Part shown: positions 45,763 to 56,005 of the stretch, piece after piece
Position numbering within the stretch: position 1 is the stretch's first letter
How the letters are laid out: each line of letters begins with the position of its first letter
The notes under the pieces: generated by a model
What the model saw: only the letters and a program-made list of their open reading frames with translations
Database searches by the model: none
Told to the model about the DNA's origin: nothing
Source: Affinundibacterium baiyunense
Lineage (GTDB): Bacteria > Pseudomonadota > Gammaproteobacteria > Burkholderiales > Burkholderiaceae_D
Length of the DNA stretch: 64,000 bases
Reading direction: 5' to 3'
NCBI RefSeq assembly: GCF_018139645.1
Contig: NZ_JAGSPM010000002.1
Coordinates: 124,001-188,000 of the forward strand
Program-made: the position numbers and the translations under genes

Positions 45763-46248
45763 TTAGTTAGGAACAAACACGCCGACACTACGATCTTTTT
45801 TCACATTATCCCAAGGGAAAACTTGACCGTTCATCGCCACATACACACCAGCAGGCATGAGCTGAGCGGCAGCACAAGCGAAACCAAGATTAAAAAATGC
45901 ATCTGAATTCGTTACGCCATAAGGAATCATCGCACCTGTAAATACGATCACCTTATCAAGCTTTGCCGCACCTAACACGTGAGCAGTTTCGCGCATGGTA
46001 TCGGTACCATGAATAATCACAATCGCCTTCTCTGGTGACTTTTCGCAAGATGCTAGAATTTCTTTGCGATCTTGATCAACCATATCGAGCGAATCAATTA
46101 AAGGACGCACTTCCAATTCAACCGGGACTGTCAAGCGCGCACGTTTTAATACCTCAGGCAAATGACTTTCATGAAAAGTCAGCTTACCAGCCAATTCATC
46201 ATAATGTTTATCAAATGTGCCACCTGTGGCGATGATACGAAGGGTCAT
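45763..46248 (-). CDS. Short asparaginase-domain protein
   Basis: This 161-residue protein carries the N-terminal half of the L-asparaginase fold. The first catalytic Thr lies in IATGGTFDKHY, and the second conserved motif appears as HGTDTM. Normal type I/II asparaginases are about 330 residues and have a second domain; here the protein stops after the first domain. Short forms like this are a recognised family, so it is not obviously a pseudogene, but the activity is unproven. GGAAT lies 5 bases upstream of the ATG at 46248. An earlier non-ATG start is less likely. Confidence 0.87.
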   Translation of the reverse strand: MTLRIIATGGTFDKHYDELAGKLTFHESHLPEVLKRARLTVPVELEVRPLIDSLDMVDQDRKEILASCEKSPEKAIVIIHGTDTMRETAHVLGAAKLDKVIVFTGAMIPYGVTNSDAFFNLGFACAAAQLMPAGVYVAMNGQVFPWDNVKKDRSVGVFVPN

Positions 46249-46349
46249 ACGAATTCCTTTTTTACTGCGATTAAAGTGGTCTGCCAACTAGTAGGTAAAG
46301 TATGGGCGCAGCTTAAGTCACTGTCAATTTTGAACGAATCACAGCTCGA

Positions 46350-46553
46350 TTAGTCAGGCAAACTCAAATACAGCATCTCAAGTTTTGCTCTAGCCCAAGC
46401 TGTTTTGCGCAAAAATTTTAGGCTAGATTTAATGCTAGGATCGTTGATAAAGCATTGAATCGCGATTCTATGTGCCAAGCCATCCCAGCCATACACCTCA
46501 AGCAATTCGGTCAAGATCGCTTCTAAAGTCTTGCCTTGTAAACTGCGTGCCAT
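46350..46553 (-). CDS. VF530-family small DNA-binding-like protein
   Basis: This 67-residue protein matches the VF530/DUF2132 family, seen in [17 protein letters not shown] and [19 protein letters not shown]. The family is a small helical fold reported to bind DNA; its role is not settled. It starts 6 bases after the FKBP stop codon, so both are read from one transcript. No regulator or partner besides FKBP is evident. Confidence 0.9.
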   Translation of the reverse strand: MARSLQGKTLEAILTELLEVYGWDGLAHRIAIQCFINDPSIKSSLKFLRKTAWARAKLEMLYLSLPD

Positions 46554-46559
46554 CGTTTT

Positions 46560-47045
46560 CTATTTTTTGAGTGAAACAAGTTCGACTTCAAAAACCAAAT
46601 GCGTATTCGGTGGAATATTGCCAGAACCTTGCGTGCTATAACCAAGGTAAGCTGGGATCATCAATGTGCGTTTGCCACCGACTTTCATTCCTAATAATCC
46701 CATATCCCAACCACGAATCACTTGCTTAGCGCCCACCATCACTTGTAAAGGGGTTCCGCTATCGCGTGAAGTATCGAATTGTGCGCCTCGTAAATTCCAT
46801 GCTTTATGGTTGTACAACCAACCTGTGTAATGCACTTCGACGATAGCGCCGTTCACAACCTCATCACCGGTACCAATCACATTATCAATAATACCCAACT
46901 TGGTCAGATGTAATGGCGCGGGCGCGGTCGTTTGCGGTGTGCTGGCTGCAGTGGCGTCGGTAGTGGCGCTTGCAGTAGCTTGAGCAAATGCAGAATGCGC
47001 GAATACGCTAGACACGACCAACAATAAAGAAGAAGCAAGTTTCAT
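46560..47045 (-). CDS. FKBP-type peptidyl-prolyl isomerase, exported
   Basis: This 161-residue protein has a Sec signal peptide (1-22, ending AFAQ), an Ala/Thr-rich linker and one FKBP domain (about 60-160). Visible FKBP features are VEVHYTGWLY, AQFDTSRDSG, VIRGWDMGLLGMKVGGKR and the final HLVFEVELV. It should speed proline isomerisation of proteins in the periplasm. The frame is open further upstream, but the ATG at 47045 starts the signal peptide and has GGATAGG upstream. It is followed by the VF530 gene. Confidence 0.92.
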   Translation of the reverse strand: MKLASSLLLVVSSVFAHSAFAQATASATTDATAASTPQTTAPAPLHLTKLGIIDNVIGTGDEVVNGAIVEVHYTGWLYNHKAWNLRGAQFDTSRDSGTPLQVMVGAKQVIRGWDMGLLGMKVGGKRTLMIPAYLGYSTQGSGNIPPNTHLVFEVELVSLKK

Positions 47046-47344
47046 AAACCTATCCAAATCAAAAATGATTACAAAGTCACAGCCCGCATAATAATCGAAA
47101 TCCGCTGAAAACAACGCGAAAATTCACTGCGACATGCGCTGACTTTACTCAGCAAATACAGGGTAAATAATGGGCAAATCCCGCTATTCACCATCCATTT
47201 ATGTTGAACTATGGATCGCAAGTTACATCTTCCATCCAATTGCTTAAATTATTATATTTTTACTTTTCTATCGCGCTTCAGATGTTTACACTCTTGCCTG
47301 TTTCAGTTTGTTTAATTTTTGACGCACAAAATAGGATCAAAATA

Positions 47345-49048
47345 ATGCGGATGTTTCGTAAAAACCTGACAAAAAATGTGATTAGCAGCGCCATTTGCGG
47401 CTTACTCTATATCACGCCATTCATCGCCGCTTGTAGTCATGCACAACAAGCTACCACAGCGGCAATTAGCAAACTAGATTTAGCACGGTTAGAAAAAGAA
47501 GCGCAAATAGCCTTAGAGAAGAAAGAATTCGCCAACGCCGCAGAGCTTTTTCAAAGAATCGCCAATGCCGCACCCGAAGTCGGCAGTTATGCGTATAACG
47601 CCGCTTGTGCCCATGCTTTAAGGGGCAATGTCGATCTCGCATTCACGTGGCTACAGCGTGCAATAGATGCTGGATTTGTCGATGTTAAACATAGTCAACA
47701 AGACAGTGATTTACAAAGCTTGCGGCAAGATCCGCGCTGGGGAGGCCTGATGTTATCGATGCAGAAACGCGCCGATTTTCTTGGCCGTTTATGGAATTCC
47801 AGCGTTTGGAAAACCGCTTACAAAGCTAATCTCAGCGTGGATGAAAAAGTCGCTGGCTTATCTAAATTTTGGTCAGAAGTAAAATACAACTTCGTCTACA
47901 CCAATACCCTACGCGAACTCGATTGGGATGCCGTCTATCAACGCTACCTGCCGAAAGTTCGCGCTTCTAAAAGTACGCTGGAATACTATAAATTATTGAT
48001 GGAGATGTGTGCACTATTGAAAGATGGTCACACCAATGTCTATGCGCCCGATGAGCTGTATGAATCCGACTTCGCTGTTACCAAGATTCGCACACGCCTA
48101 ATTGAAGGTCGGGTTTTCGTTACTGAGGTCGGCGATCCACAGCTAATCAAACAAGGGCTGGTAGCTGGCACAGAAATTCTCAAAGTCAATCACCGTGATG
48201 TGCACGATTATGCGCGCAAGGATCTTGCTCCCTACGTCAGTGCTTCCACGCCGCAAGACTTAGAAACACGTATCTATTCGTATGAATTCTTGATCGGATC
48301 GGCCAAGGAGAAACCACTATTAGAAGTGCGTGACACGCAAGGCAAGCGCCATCAAATCAAGATCGACCGAGTTAGTATTAAAGAACGAAATAAGGCTTTA
48401 TCTGGCCTGCCAGCTTTTTCTTGGCGCATGCTGCCGGATAATATTGCCCATGTTGCACTGAATAGCTTTGATGACGACACTGCTGCCATTGAATATTTCA
48501 AAGCATTCCCAGAGATCAGTAAGGCCAAAGCGATCATCTTCGACGTTCGTGATAATGGTGGTGGTAATGGTAGTGTCGGCTTCAAGATTCTCAGCACCAT
48601 CACTAAACAAAATTTTGCTACCAGTGCAGCGGCAACCCGCGATTACAAACCGAGCCTACGAGCTTGGGGCAATCCTGAATCTTTGCATCACTTCCCACAA
48701 TCACTAGAAGCAGCAGACCCGCAACATCAATTTGCTGGGAAAGTGGTGGTGCTCACATCAGCCCGAACCTATTCAGCAGCAGAAGACTTTAGTATTGCCT
48801 TTGATTTAATGCAAAGAGGAAAAATCATCGGTGAAGCGACCGGGGGCAGTACAGGACAGCCATTATTTTTTGACTTACCTGGCGGCGGAATGGCTCGCGT
48901 ATGTACCAAGTTGGATAGCTATCCTGATGGTAAAGCATTTGTTGGTGTGGGTATTCAACCGCATCACCTAGTGCGACCAACGATTGCTGATTTCCTTGCA
49001 GGACGGGACACTGTCTTACTCGCAGCGATAAAAAATATCAACGAGTAA
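47345..49048 (+). CDS. S41-family peptidase with TPR-like N-terminal part, probable lipoprotein
   Basis: This 567-residue protein begins with an N-terminal signal containing IAAC, which fits a lipobox. A helical TPR-like section follows at about 40-130, then a tricorn-core/PDZ-like part and the S41 catalytic domain. The catalytic serine is in the SARTYSAAEDF segment and the oxyanion part in VRDNGGGNG. S41 proteins cleave C-terminal or unfolded peptide tails; this one differs from CtpA (60890) by its TPR front. The frame is open 48 codons further upstream, but the ATG at 47345 starts the signal. It stands alone in this area. Confidence 0.87.
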   Translation: MRMFRKNLTKNVISSAICGLLYITPFIAACSHAQQATTAAISKLDLARLEKEAQIALEKKEFANAAELFQRIANAAPEVGSYAYNAACAHALRGNVDLAFTWLQRAIDAGFVDVKHSQQDSDLQSLRQDPRWGGLMLSMQKRADFLGRLWNSSVWKTAYKANLSVDEKVAGLSKFWSEVKYNFVYTNTLRELDWDAVYQRYLPKVRASKSTLEYYKLLMEMCALLKDGHTNVYAPDELYESDFAVTKIRTRLIEGRVFVTEVGDPQLIKQGLVAGTEILKVNHRDVHDYARKDLAPYVSASTPQDLETRIYSYEFLIGSAKEKPLLEVRDTQGKRHQIKIDRVSIKERNKALSGLPAFSWRMLPDNIAHVALNSFDDDTAAIEYFKAFPEISKAKAIIFDVRDNGGGNGSVGFKILSTITKQNFATSAAATRDYKPSLRAWGNPESLHHFPQSLEAADPQHQFAGKVVVLTSARTYSAAEDFSIAFDLMQRGKIIGEATGGSTGQPLFFDLPGGGMARVCTKLDSYPDGKAFVGVGIQPHHLVRPTIADFLAGRDTVLLAAIKNINE

Positions 49049-49162
49049 TCTGTATTACTGAATAATCGTCAATGCGCTCACGTCACTAATTGATTCGACG
49101 TGAGCAGCATCGCAGAAATACAGTCCGAGATCACGTTGCGAATAAAAAGAGAAAGGATGAAA

Positions 49163-50041
49163 ATGCAGGATTGCAACTACTTTCACGTTGATGTATTCGC
49201 CGAGCGAGCCTTTAGTGGTAATGGATTAGCGGTGTTTTTAGATACAGAAAATTGGCCTTCTCAATTCATGCAAACGCTCACACAAGAGATGCAGCAATTT
49301 GAATCGATCTTTCTGTCGCAAATCCAAGCAGGCAAAGAATACAGTGCCAACGCCAGAATCTTTACGGTGGAAGAAGAATTACCCTTTGCTGGTCATCCTA
49401 TGCTGGGTGCTGCTGCGATCTTGCATCGTACTCACGCTCAAGATCTGCAAGAATGCACTTGGTCTATCCGCGTTGGAGAGCGAACAATCTTAGTGACGAG
49501 TAAGCATCTTACTGACCACTATTTATGTCAAATGAATCAAGGCAAGCCGCAAATCCAAGCGCCACTATCGCAACAAGCTGTCAGCGCCGTGTTACAAAGA
49601 ATCGGTTTGCAAGCAAGCGATTTACTTGATACATGCCCTCCTCAAGTGATTTCCACCGGCTTAGACTATTTGATCCTGCCGATACACAGCAGCGCAATCG
49701 ATAAAGTACATTTTTCGGGTAAGGATCTGGAACAAGAACTAGCTAAACTCCATGCGAAATTTGTGTTCATCTTTGATATCCAAAACCATGAAATTCGCAC
49801 TTGGGACAATGCTGGCAAGGTCGAAGATATCGCTACCGGCAGTGCCGCCGGCCCTGCTGCTGCCTATCTTTACGCACATCAACTTGTTAAGCCGGATCAA
49901 ACAATTCATATTCAACAAGGCCGTTTCCGCCAACGACCAAGCCGCTTAACGGTGAACCAAAACAGTCATGGCGAGATTCTGGTCAGCGGTGGCGTGTGGG
50001 GTGTCAGCGCAGGTAGGTTGGAAGCGATGCCGCAGCAATAA
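49163..50041 (+). CDS. PhzF-family isomerase
   Basis: This 292-residue protein has the PhzF fold of two similar halves. The first half starts with FHVDVFAERAFSGNG and holds the catalytic glutamate E47 (MQQFES), followed by FAGHPMLGAA. The second has the matching ATGSAAGPAAAY motif. PhzF in phenazine makers isomerises a dihydroanthranilate, but most members outside phenazine clusters have unknown substrates, and no phenazine genes are here. AAAGG with 6-base spacing supports the ATG at 49163 over earlier starts. Confidence 0.92.
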   Translation: MQDCNYFHVDVFAERAFSGNGLAVFLDTENWPSQFMQTLTQEMQQFESIFLSQIQAGKEYSANARIFTVEEELPFAGHPMLGAAAILHRTHAQDLQECTWSIRVGERTILVTSKHLTDHYLCQMNQGKPQIQAPLSQQAVSAVLQRIGLQASDLLDTCPPQVISTGLDYLILPIHSSAIDKVHFSGKDLEQELAKLHAKFVFIFDIQNHEIRTWDNAGKVEDIATGSAAGPAAAYLYAHQLVKPDQTIHIQQGRFRQRPSRLTVNQNSHGEILVSGGVWGVSAGRLEAMPQQ

Positions 50042-50091
50042 AATTGATTATCCAATAAAATGAAGTCGCCTCAATAACTTCAAACGACATC

Positions 50092-50472
50092 ATGTACCTG
50101 CAGCTTAAACACTTACACCTAACTTGCATTACTCTCAGCCTGATCCTGTTCGTTACGCGCTTTTATTGGCGTAAGCAAAACCCAAGTATGTTACAAAAAA
50201 AATGGGTCAAAATTCTTCCACATACAATTGACACCATATTGTTAGCAAGTGCAATTGGGATGGCGATTATTGCCAGCATCAATCCTCTAGAGCAAACTTG
50301 GTTGGCTGCCAAAATACTCGCGCTATTGGCGTATATCTTTGCTGGTACGTTTGCGATCAAACGTGCCAGCAATCCACAGGTGCAAAATCTCAGTTTCGTA
50401 CTGGCACTAACTTGCTTCGCCTACATCTTGATGGTCGCGTTCAGTAAGCAAGTCCTGCCATGGATGAACTAA
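50092..50472 (+). CDS. SirB2-family membrane protein
   Basis: This 126-residue inner-membrane protein has four predicted helices with the SirB2 opening (KHLHLTCITLSLILFVTRF) and a closing segment near ILMVAFSKQ. SirB2 was first linked to invasion-gene regulation in Salmonella, but its role elsewhere is unclear. It follows the PhzF gene by 50 bp on the same strand. Confidence 0.9.
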   Translation: MYLQLKHLHLTCITLSLILFVTRFYWRKQNPSMLQKKWVKILPHTIDTILLASAIGMAIIASINPLEQTWLAAKILALLAYIFAGTFAIKRASNPQVQNLSFVLALTCFAYILMVAFSKQVLPWMN

Positions 50473-50535
50473 ATCATCCTGTATTCATCCAATGAATAAA
50501 AAACCGCATCAACAAAAATAAAGATAGGAGACTTC

Positions 50536-52092
50536 ATGCAACAACAATTCACTGGCCAACGGCCACTTGCTCTCAATATTCAACTCAGCGTTGCACTTGC
50601 TTGCATCACGCTAAGTGGCGCAATTCATGCACAAAGCAATGAAGATTTGCATCAAATCAAACAAGACTTGCAATCTGGGAAGACCACAGCAGTCAAACTG
50701 TTAGAGCAATACAAAAGCCGCCATGCGCAACTCAATCCGCGCGTGGGTGCTGTCAGTGCTGTGCGTAGCGAGGCCAAACAAGATGCTGAGCAAGCTGACA
50801 GAAATCGCAATCCACGTTTGCTGTTGCAAGGGTTGCCGATCATGGTCAAAGACAATATCGCGATTCAAGGCATGCCAACTACTGCTGGCTCGCTTGCATT
50901 GGCGAATAATATCGCCAGCAGCGACGCCTTCTTGGTTGCCAAATTACGTGCTGCGGGTGCGGTGCTTGCTGGCAAAACCAATCTGAGTGAATGGGCAAAT
51001 TTCCGCTCAACCAAATCCACCAGCGGTTGGAGTAGCGCAGGCGGGCAAACGCGCAATCCCTATAATCTAAATAAAACACCATGTGGTTCTAGCTCTGGTT
51101 CTGGTGCTGCGGTAGCAGCGCGCCTAATCCCTGCCGCAATCGGGACCGAAACTGATGGCTCCATCGTCTGCCCAGCGGCAGTGAATGGTTTGGTCGGCTT
51201 CAAACCGACTTTAGGTTTGGTGAGTCGCAGCGGCGTAGTGCCGCTTTCACACAGCCAAGATACCGCCGGACCGATGACTTTAACGGTACGTGACGCCGCG
51301 CTACTGATGAATGTGATTGCTGGTAGCGATGCCAATGATGCGGCAACCAAAGACGCCGATCAACACAAAACCGATTACACCCAAGGTCTCGACACGCAAG
51401 CACTCAAAGGCAAACGCATCGGTATCGTCAGTAAATTGGTCCAAGGCTATGACAAACAAACCTTGGCCCTATTTAACCGCAGCGTCGAGATCTTAAAAGC
51501 ACAAGGCGCCATCATCATTGATCAAGTAGAAATTCCGCATTTGGAAAAGACTGGCAAAGATGAATATACCGTCTTGCTCTACGATTTTAAAGCCGACTTA
51601 AATGCCTATCTCGCCACTACTCCAACTAGCGTCAGTACCCGCAGCATGGCCGATGTAATGGCATTTAATAAGAAAAACGCGAAGCAAGTGATGCCGCATT
51701 TTAGGCAAGAAATCATGCAGCAAGCGCAAGCCAAAGGTCCTTTGAGCGAAAAAGCTTATGTAGAAGCAAGTGAGCGTGCTAAGCGTCTTTCTGGCCCAGA
51801 GGGGATCGATGCCGCGCTCAAGAAACATCAACTCGATGCACTGATCGCACCGACTACAGGCCCAGCTTGGGATATTAACTATAGAAAAGGTGATGTGATT
51901 ACGGGCAGCGCGAGTTCACCAGCAGCGATTGCGGGTTACCCGCATTTGACAGTACCAATGGGTTTGGTCAAAGGCTTACCCGTCGGCTTGTCTTTCTTCG
52001 CAGGCGCTTGGAGTGATGCGAGTTTATTGAAGATGGGTTATGCGTTTGAACAAGCAAGACCTGCTTTACCTGCACCGAAATTGATGAAGTAA
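50536..52092 (+). CDS. Secreted amidase (amidase signature family)
   Basis: This 518-residue enzyme has a signal peptide (about 1-32, ending HAQ), so it is predicted to act outside the cytosol. The Ser-cisSer-Lys triad is visible: K105 in IMVKDNI, the Ser-rich loop GSSSGSG at 184-190 and S209 in TETDGSI. The family hydrolyses amides, from aryl-acylamides to peptide amides; this substrate is not known. An AGGAGA site precedes the ATG. A strong terminator follows. Confidence 0.93.
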   Translation: MQQQFTGQRPLALNIQLSVALACITLSGAIHAQSNEDLHQIKQDLQSGKTTAVKLLEQYKSRHAQLNPRVGAVSAVRSEAKQDAEQADRNRNPRLLLQGLPIMVKDNIAIQGMPTTAGSLALANNIASSDAFLVAKLRAAGAVLAGKTNLSEWANFRSTKSTSGWSSAGGQTRNPYNLNKTPCGSSSGSGAAVAARLIPAAIGTETDGSIVCPAAVNGLVGFKPTLGLVSRSGVVPLSHSQDTAGPMTLTVRDAALLMNVIAGSDANDAATKDADQHKTDYTQGLDTQALKGKRIGIVSKLVQGYDKQTLALFNRSVEILKAQGAIIIDQVEIPHLEKTGKDEYTVLLYDFKADLNAYLATTPTSVSTRSMADVMAFNKKNAKQVMPHFRQEIMQQAQAKGPLSEKAYVEASERAKRLSGPEGIDAALKKHQLDALIAPTTGPAWDINYRKGDVITGSASSPAAIAGYPHLTVPMGLVKGLPVGLSFFAGAWSDASLLKMGYAFEQARPALPAPKLMK

Positions 52093-52116
52093 AAAAGTTC
52101 TAGAAGCCAGCGATAT

Positions 52117-52151
52117 AAAAAAGCCGCAGCCCAAATTGCTGCGGCTTTTTC
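52117..52151. terminator. Bidirectional intrinsic terminator between amidase and putA
   Basis: AGCCGCAGC (52122-52130) and GCTGCGGCT (52138-52146) form a perfect stem around a 7-base loop, flanked by A and T runs on both sides. It can end both convergent genes. Confidence 0.92.
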
Positions 52152-52172
52152 TTTTTCAAATGCGCGAACGAA

Positions 52173-55100
52173 TCAACTCTGCAAACTCATCAAGCTCGCA
52201 TTACCACCCGCTGCCGTCGTGTTTACACACAAAGCACGTTCTGCGACTAAACGCCATAAAGGCAATTCAGTCTTCGCATCGCATTCAGCGATACACACAA
52301 TCGCACCGGTTTGCTGCGCTAAGGCGATTTTGTAATTGGCTGCAATATCACGGCCAAGCAAAGCAAAATGCACGTGCTCAGAGGAACCTACGCTGATCGC
52401 ATCACTGACCAATTTTGGTAAATCAGCTGGCAACAAGGCCTTGGTTTTTTCTTCCAACACGACGGTATTACCTGTGGCGAGTACCGCTGCGATTTGATTG
52501 AGCAAAGTCGCTACATCACTCGCTGCACAGAACACGCTACCGCGTGAAGCAAATGCTAGTGTATTAGTTTCACCGGTTGGGCCAGGTAACAGCATCGTCA
52601 TCTTATAGGGATTTTGACGTGCATATTGGTCGGCTAACAAAGCGACATCCGCATGACCGTGGGTTTTCGCCCAAATGGTGAATGCGTCCAAAGCCGCTGG
52701 TGCTTGTTTTTCATACACCGTATTGCCACTAAAGCTCATGGTCGGATTGTGTTGCAGGCGCTTCAGATACAAAGGACCACCAGCTTTAGGGCCGGTGCCG
52801 GATTTACCTTCACCACCGAAAGGCTGTACACCAACCACTGCACCAACGATGTTACGGTTCACATAAATATTGCCGACATGTGCACGTTGTGTGATGAATT
52901 CGATTGTTTCATCGATACGAGAATGCACGCCCAAAGTCAATCCAAAGCCTGTCGCATTAATTGCGTCAACCAAGGCTGGCAATTGGTCACGGTGGTAACG
53001 CAAAACGTGTAGCACCGGACCAAACACTTCTTTGGTCAACTCAGACAAAGAATTAATTTCCATCACAGTCGGTGCCACGAAGGTGCCGTTGCTGCAGCTT
53101 GCTGGTAACTCTAAACTGTAGAACGATTTGGCTTTGCCACGCATCGCGTCGATATGACTTTGCAGATTTTTTTGCGCTTCTGCATCAATCACTGGACCAA
53201 TATCCGTTGCCAAACGATCTGGAATACCGACGCGCAATTCTTGCATCGCACCGCGCAGCATTTCTAAAGTTTTATCGGCGATATCTTCTTGCAAGCACAA
53301 TACGCGCAATGCAGAACAACGCTGACCAGCGCTATCAAAAGCCGATGACAACACATCATTCACCACTTGTTCTGGCAAAGCACTACTATCAACGATCATT
53401 GCATTTTGACCACCAGTTTCAGCAATCAATGGAATATCAATCCCTTCTGCGACCGAGCGTTTTGCCAAAGTACGATTGATGATTTGCGCGACTTCTGTCG
53501 AACCTGTAAAGATCACGCCTTTAACGCGGCTATCGGCAACCAATTGCGCACCGACGACTTCACCCGTACCTGGTAAGAATTGCAATGCACCGACTGGCAC
53601 ACCCGCTTCATGCATCAGTTGAATCGCACGATAGGCGATCAATGGTGTTTGTTCCGCTGGTTTTGCTAACACCACGTTACCAGCAGCCAAAGCGGCACTG
53701 ACTTCACCGATGAAAATCGCGAGTGGGAAATTCCATGGGCTGATACAAACCACTGGACCCAACGCCTGCGTTTGCGCTTGGTTATCAACTTGTGCTGCGT
53801 AGTAACGCAAGAAGTCGACCGCTTCACGCACTTCCGCCAAAGCGTTCGGTAAAGATTTACCTGCTTCACGAATTGCTAAAGCCATGAAATCTAAAGTCTG
53901 AGCTTCCAACAAATCACCCGCTTTACTCAAGCACGCAGCACGAGCCGCTGGCGTTTGATTTTGCCATTCTGCTGCATACGCTTGTGCTGCTGCCAAGGCG
54001 GTTTGTACATCATTGGCATCGGCTTCGATGACTTGACCAACCACATCGCTGTGGTTCGCTGGATTCAAAACTGGACGTGCGCTTGTTGCTGACACCGTGC
54101 CAGCCAATAGCGGCGTTGCTGTCAAAGCTTGCTGGCTGAATGCGCTGAAATGCGCACTGATTTTTTGCAATTGCAATTCATTGCTGAAATCCATACCCGC
54201 AGAATTTTGGCGTTCTTTGCCGAACAAATTCGCTGGCAAATTGATGCCACTGTGCATTTTGCCAGCGAGCTTACTTGCGATGCTGATCGGATCTTCGATC
54301 AAAGAATCAATCGAGATTTTTTCGTCGACGATTTGATTCACGAAGGAAGAGTTTGCACCGTTTTCTAACAAGCGACGAACCAAATACGCCAACAAAGTTT
54401 GATGCGAGCCGACTGGTGCATAAATGCGGCAAGGCTTGTTCAACTTATCTGCGCCCACCACTTGATCGTACAAAGTTTCGCCCATGCCGTGCAGACATTG
54501 GAATTCGTAATCCGTGACTTTGGCCTCTTGCGCCCAGCTATAAATCGTCGACAAAGTTAAGGCATTATGCGTTGCGAATTGTGGGTAAATCACATCGGTG
54601 ACCGCCAACAATTTTTGCGCACACATTAAGTATGAGACGTCGGTATATACCTTGCGTGTATAGACTGGGAAGCCAGGCATACCATCCACTTGCGCACGCT
54701 TAATTTCAGAATCCCAATACGCGCCTTTGACCAAACGCACCATGAATTTACGGCCACTACGACGCGCTAAATCGATTAAATAATCAATCACAAACGGGCA
54801 ACGTTTTTGGTAGGCTTGTACCACGAAACCTATGCCTTCGAAGCCTTCTAAGTCTTTATCGAAAGCCAATGCTTCCATCAAATCTAAAGACAATTCCAAG
54901 CGATCGGTCTCTTCCGCATCGATGTTCAAGCCGATGTTGTATAGCTTCGCCAAGACCAAGAGTTTTTTGAGTAATGGCAGTAATTCTTCCATCGTGCGCG
55001 CACGTTGCGCACGCGAGTAGCGTGGGTGCAAGGCGGAAAGTTTAACGGAGATACCTGGGCCATCTTTGATGCCACGACCGTTCGAAGCTTTACCAATCGC

Positions 55101-55832
55101 GTGAATCGCGGTTTCGTAAGCTTTGTAGTAAAACGCAGCGTCGTGCATAGTCAATGCGGCTTCACCCAACATATCGTAGGAATAACGATAGCCGCGCGCT
55201 TCATTTTCTTGGCTATTTTTTAAGGCTTCATCAATGGTCTGTCCGGTGACGAATTGGTTGCCGAGCATACGCATCGCCAAATCGACGCCTTTACGAATCA
55301 AAGGCTCACCGCCTTTTGCGATCAAACGCGTCAATGCTGAACCCAAACCTTGGTCGCTATTCGTGCTGACCAATTTGCCTGTGACCAGCAAACCCCAAGT
55401 CGCCGCATTCACAAACAAGGAAGGCGATTCGCCTAAATGCTTACGCCAATCGCCTTTACTAATTTTGTCAGCGATTAATCTGTCTTTGGTCGCCGCATCA
55501 GGAATCCGCAACAAAGCTTCCGCCAAACACATCAAGGCCACACCTTCTTCCGATGACAAAGAAAATTCATGCATCAGCGCATCCACACCAGACGCGCGCG
55601 TGCGTTGTTGGCGTACGGAGCTAACCAATTTTTTCGCGAGCTCATGAATGTTGTTTTTTGCTGCAGGTATTTCCTGCAAATTTTCTAACAACCAAGCAAC
55701 CGCCTCGGCTTCGTCGCGACGATAAGCTTCAGTAATTTTGACTCGTAAGGTAGAAGGATTTGCCAGCAACTCTTGCTGCAAGGCTTGGAAAGGCATGTTG
55801 CTTGTGGTTGGATTCATGGAAGGATTCATCAT
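52173..55832 (-). CDS. putA: Bifunctional proline dehydrogenase/P5C dehydrogenase
   Basis: This 1219-residue enzyme converts proline to glutamate in two steps. The N-terminal half (to about 540) is the FAD proline dehydrogenase barrel; the aldehyde dehydrogenase half follows with glutamate in AETGGQNAMI and catalytic C839 in GQRCSAL. A C-terminal 200-residue ALDH-like extension is present, as in long PutA proteins. There is no ribbon-helix-helix domain at the N terminus, so it does not repress its own gene, which fits the divergent Lrp-type gene at 56006. The ATG at 55832 is doubled (ATGATG) and lacks a clear ribosome-binding site; the next ATG at 55817 is also possible. Confidence 0.95.
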   Translation of the reverse strand: MMNPSMNPTTSNMPFQALQQELLANPSTLRVKITEAYRRDEAEAVAWLLENLQEIPAAKNNIHELAKKLVSSVRQQRTRASGVDALMHEFSLSSEEGVALMCLAEALLRIPDAATKDRLIADKISKGDWRKHLGESPSLFVNAATWGLLVTGKLVSTNSDQGLGSALTRLIAKGGEPLIRKGVDLAMRMLGNQFVTGQTIDEALKNSQENEARGYRYSYDMLGEAALTMHDAAFYYKAYETAIHAIGKASNGRGIKDGPGISVKLSALHPRYSRAQRARTMEELLPLLKKLLVLAKLYNIGLNIDAEETDRLELSLDLMEALAFDKDLEGFEGIGFVVQAYQKRCPFVIDYLIDLARRSGRKFMVRLVKGAYWDSEIKRAQVDGMPGFPVYTRKVYTDVSYLMCAQKLLAVTDVIYPQFATHNALTLSTIYSWAQEAKVTDYEFQCLHGMGETLYDQVVGADKLNKPCRIYAPVGSHQTLLAYLVRRLLENGANSSFVNQIVDEKISIDSLIEDPISIASKLAGKMHSGINLPANLFGKERQNSAGMDFSNELQLQKISAHFSAFSQQALTATPLLAGTVSATSARPVLNPANHSDVVGQVIEADANDVQTALAAAQAYAAEWQNQTPAARAACLSKAGDLLEAQTLDFMALAIREAGKSLPNALAEVREAVDFLRYYAAQVDNQAQTQALGPVVCISPWNFPLAIFIGEVSAALAAGNVVLAKPAEQTPLIAYRAIQLMHEAGVPVGALQFLPGTGEVVGAQLVADSRVKGVIFTGSTEVAQIINRTLAKRSVAEGIDIPLIAETGGQNAMIVDSSALPEQVVNDVLSSAFDSAGQRCSALRVLCLQEDIADKTLEMLRGAMQELRVGIPDRLATDIGPVIDAEAQKNLQSHIDAMRGKAKSFYSLELPASCSNGTFVAPTVMEINSLSELTKEVFGPVLHVLRYHRDQLPALVDAINATGFGLTLGVHSRIDETIEFITQRAHVGNIYVNRNIVGAVVGVQPFGGEGKSGTGPKAGGPLYLKRLQHNPTMSFSGNTVYEKQAPAALDAFTIWAKTHGHADVALLADQYARQNPYKMTMLLPGPTGETNTLAFASRGSVFCAASDVATLLNQIAAVLATGNTVVLEEKTKALLPADLPKLVSDAISVGSSEHVHFALLGRDIAANYKIALAQQTGAIVCIAECDAKTELPLWRLVAERALCVNTTAAGGNASLMSLQS

Positions 55833-56005
55833 TTATTTATAAAAGCAAATATGATTTAATTGTATAGATCATTGGCGAGGATTAATTCTGGAAATTCTGA
55901 GGTATATCGAAATATTCTATTTTGTGCGACAATTCCGCCAAATATTATTAATAAGCCTCAAATCACACGTAATAATTACTCAACTACTACTAACAATGCC
56001 TTCTT
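55833..56005. promoter_or_regulatory. Divergent putA/Lrp promoter region
   Basis: This AT-rich 173-bp gap holds both promoters. Words such as AAATATTCTATTTTG (about 55911-55925) and AAATATTATTAATAAG resemble loose Lrp-type sites. By analogy with PutR/BkdR-type regulators, the Lrp protein likely binds here in response to proline, but exact sites cannot be fixed by eye. Confidence 0.45.

Noticed and set aside
53072-53479. 135-codon plus-strand frame within putA
   Set aside because: It is antisense to the conserved aldehyde dehydrogenase catalytic region and shows no protein family features.
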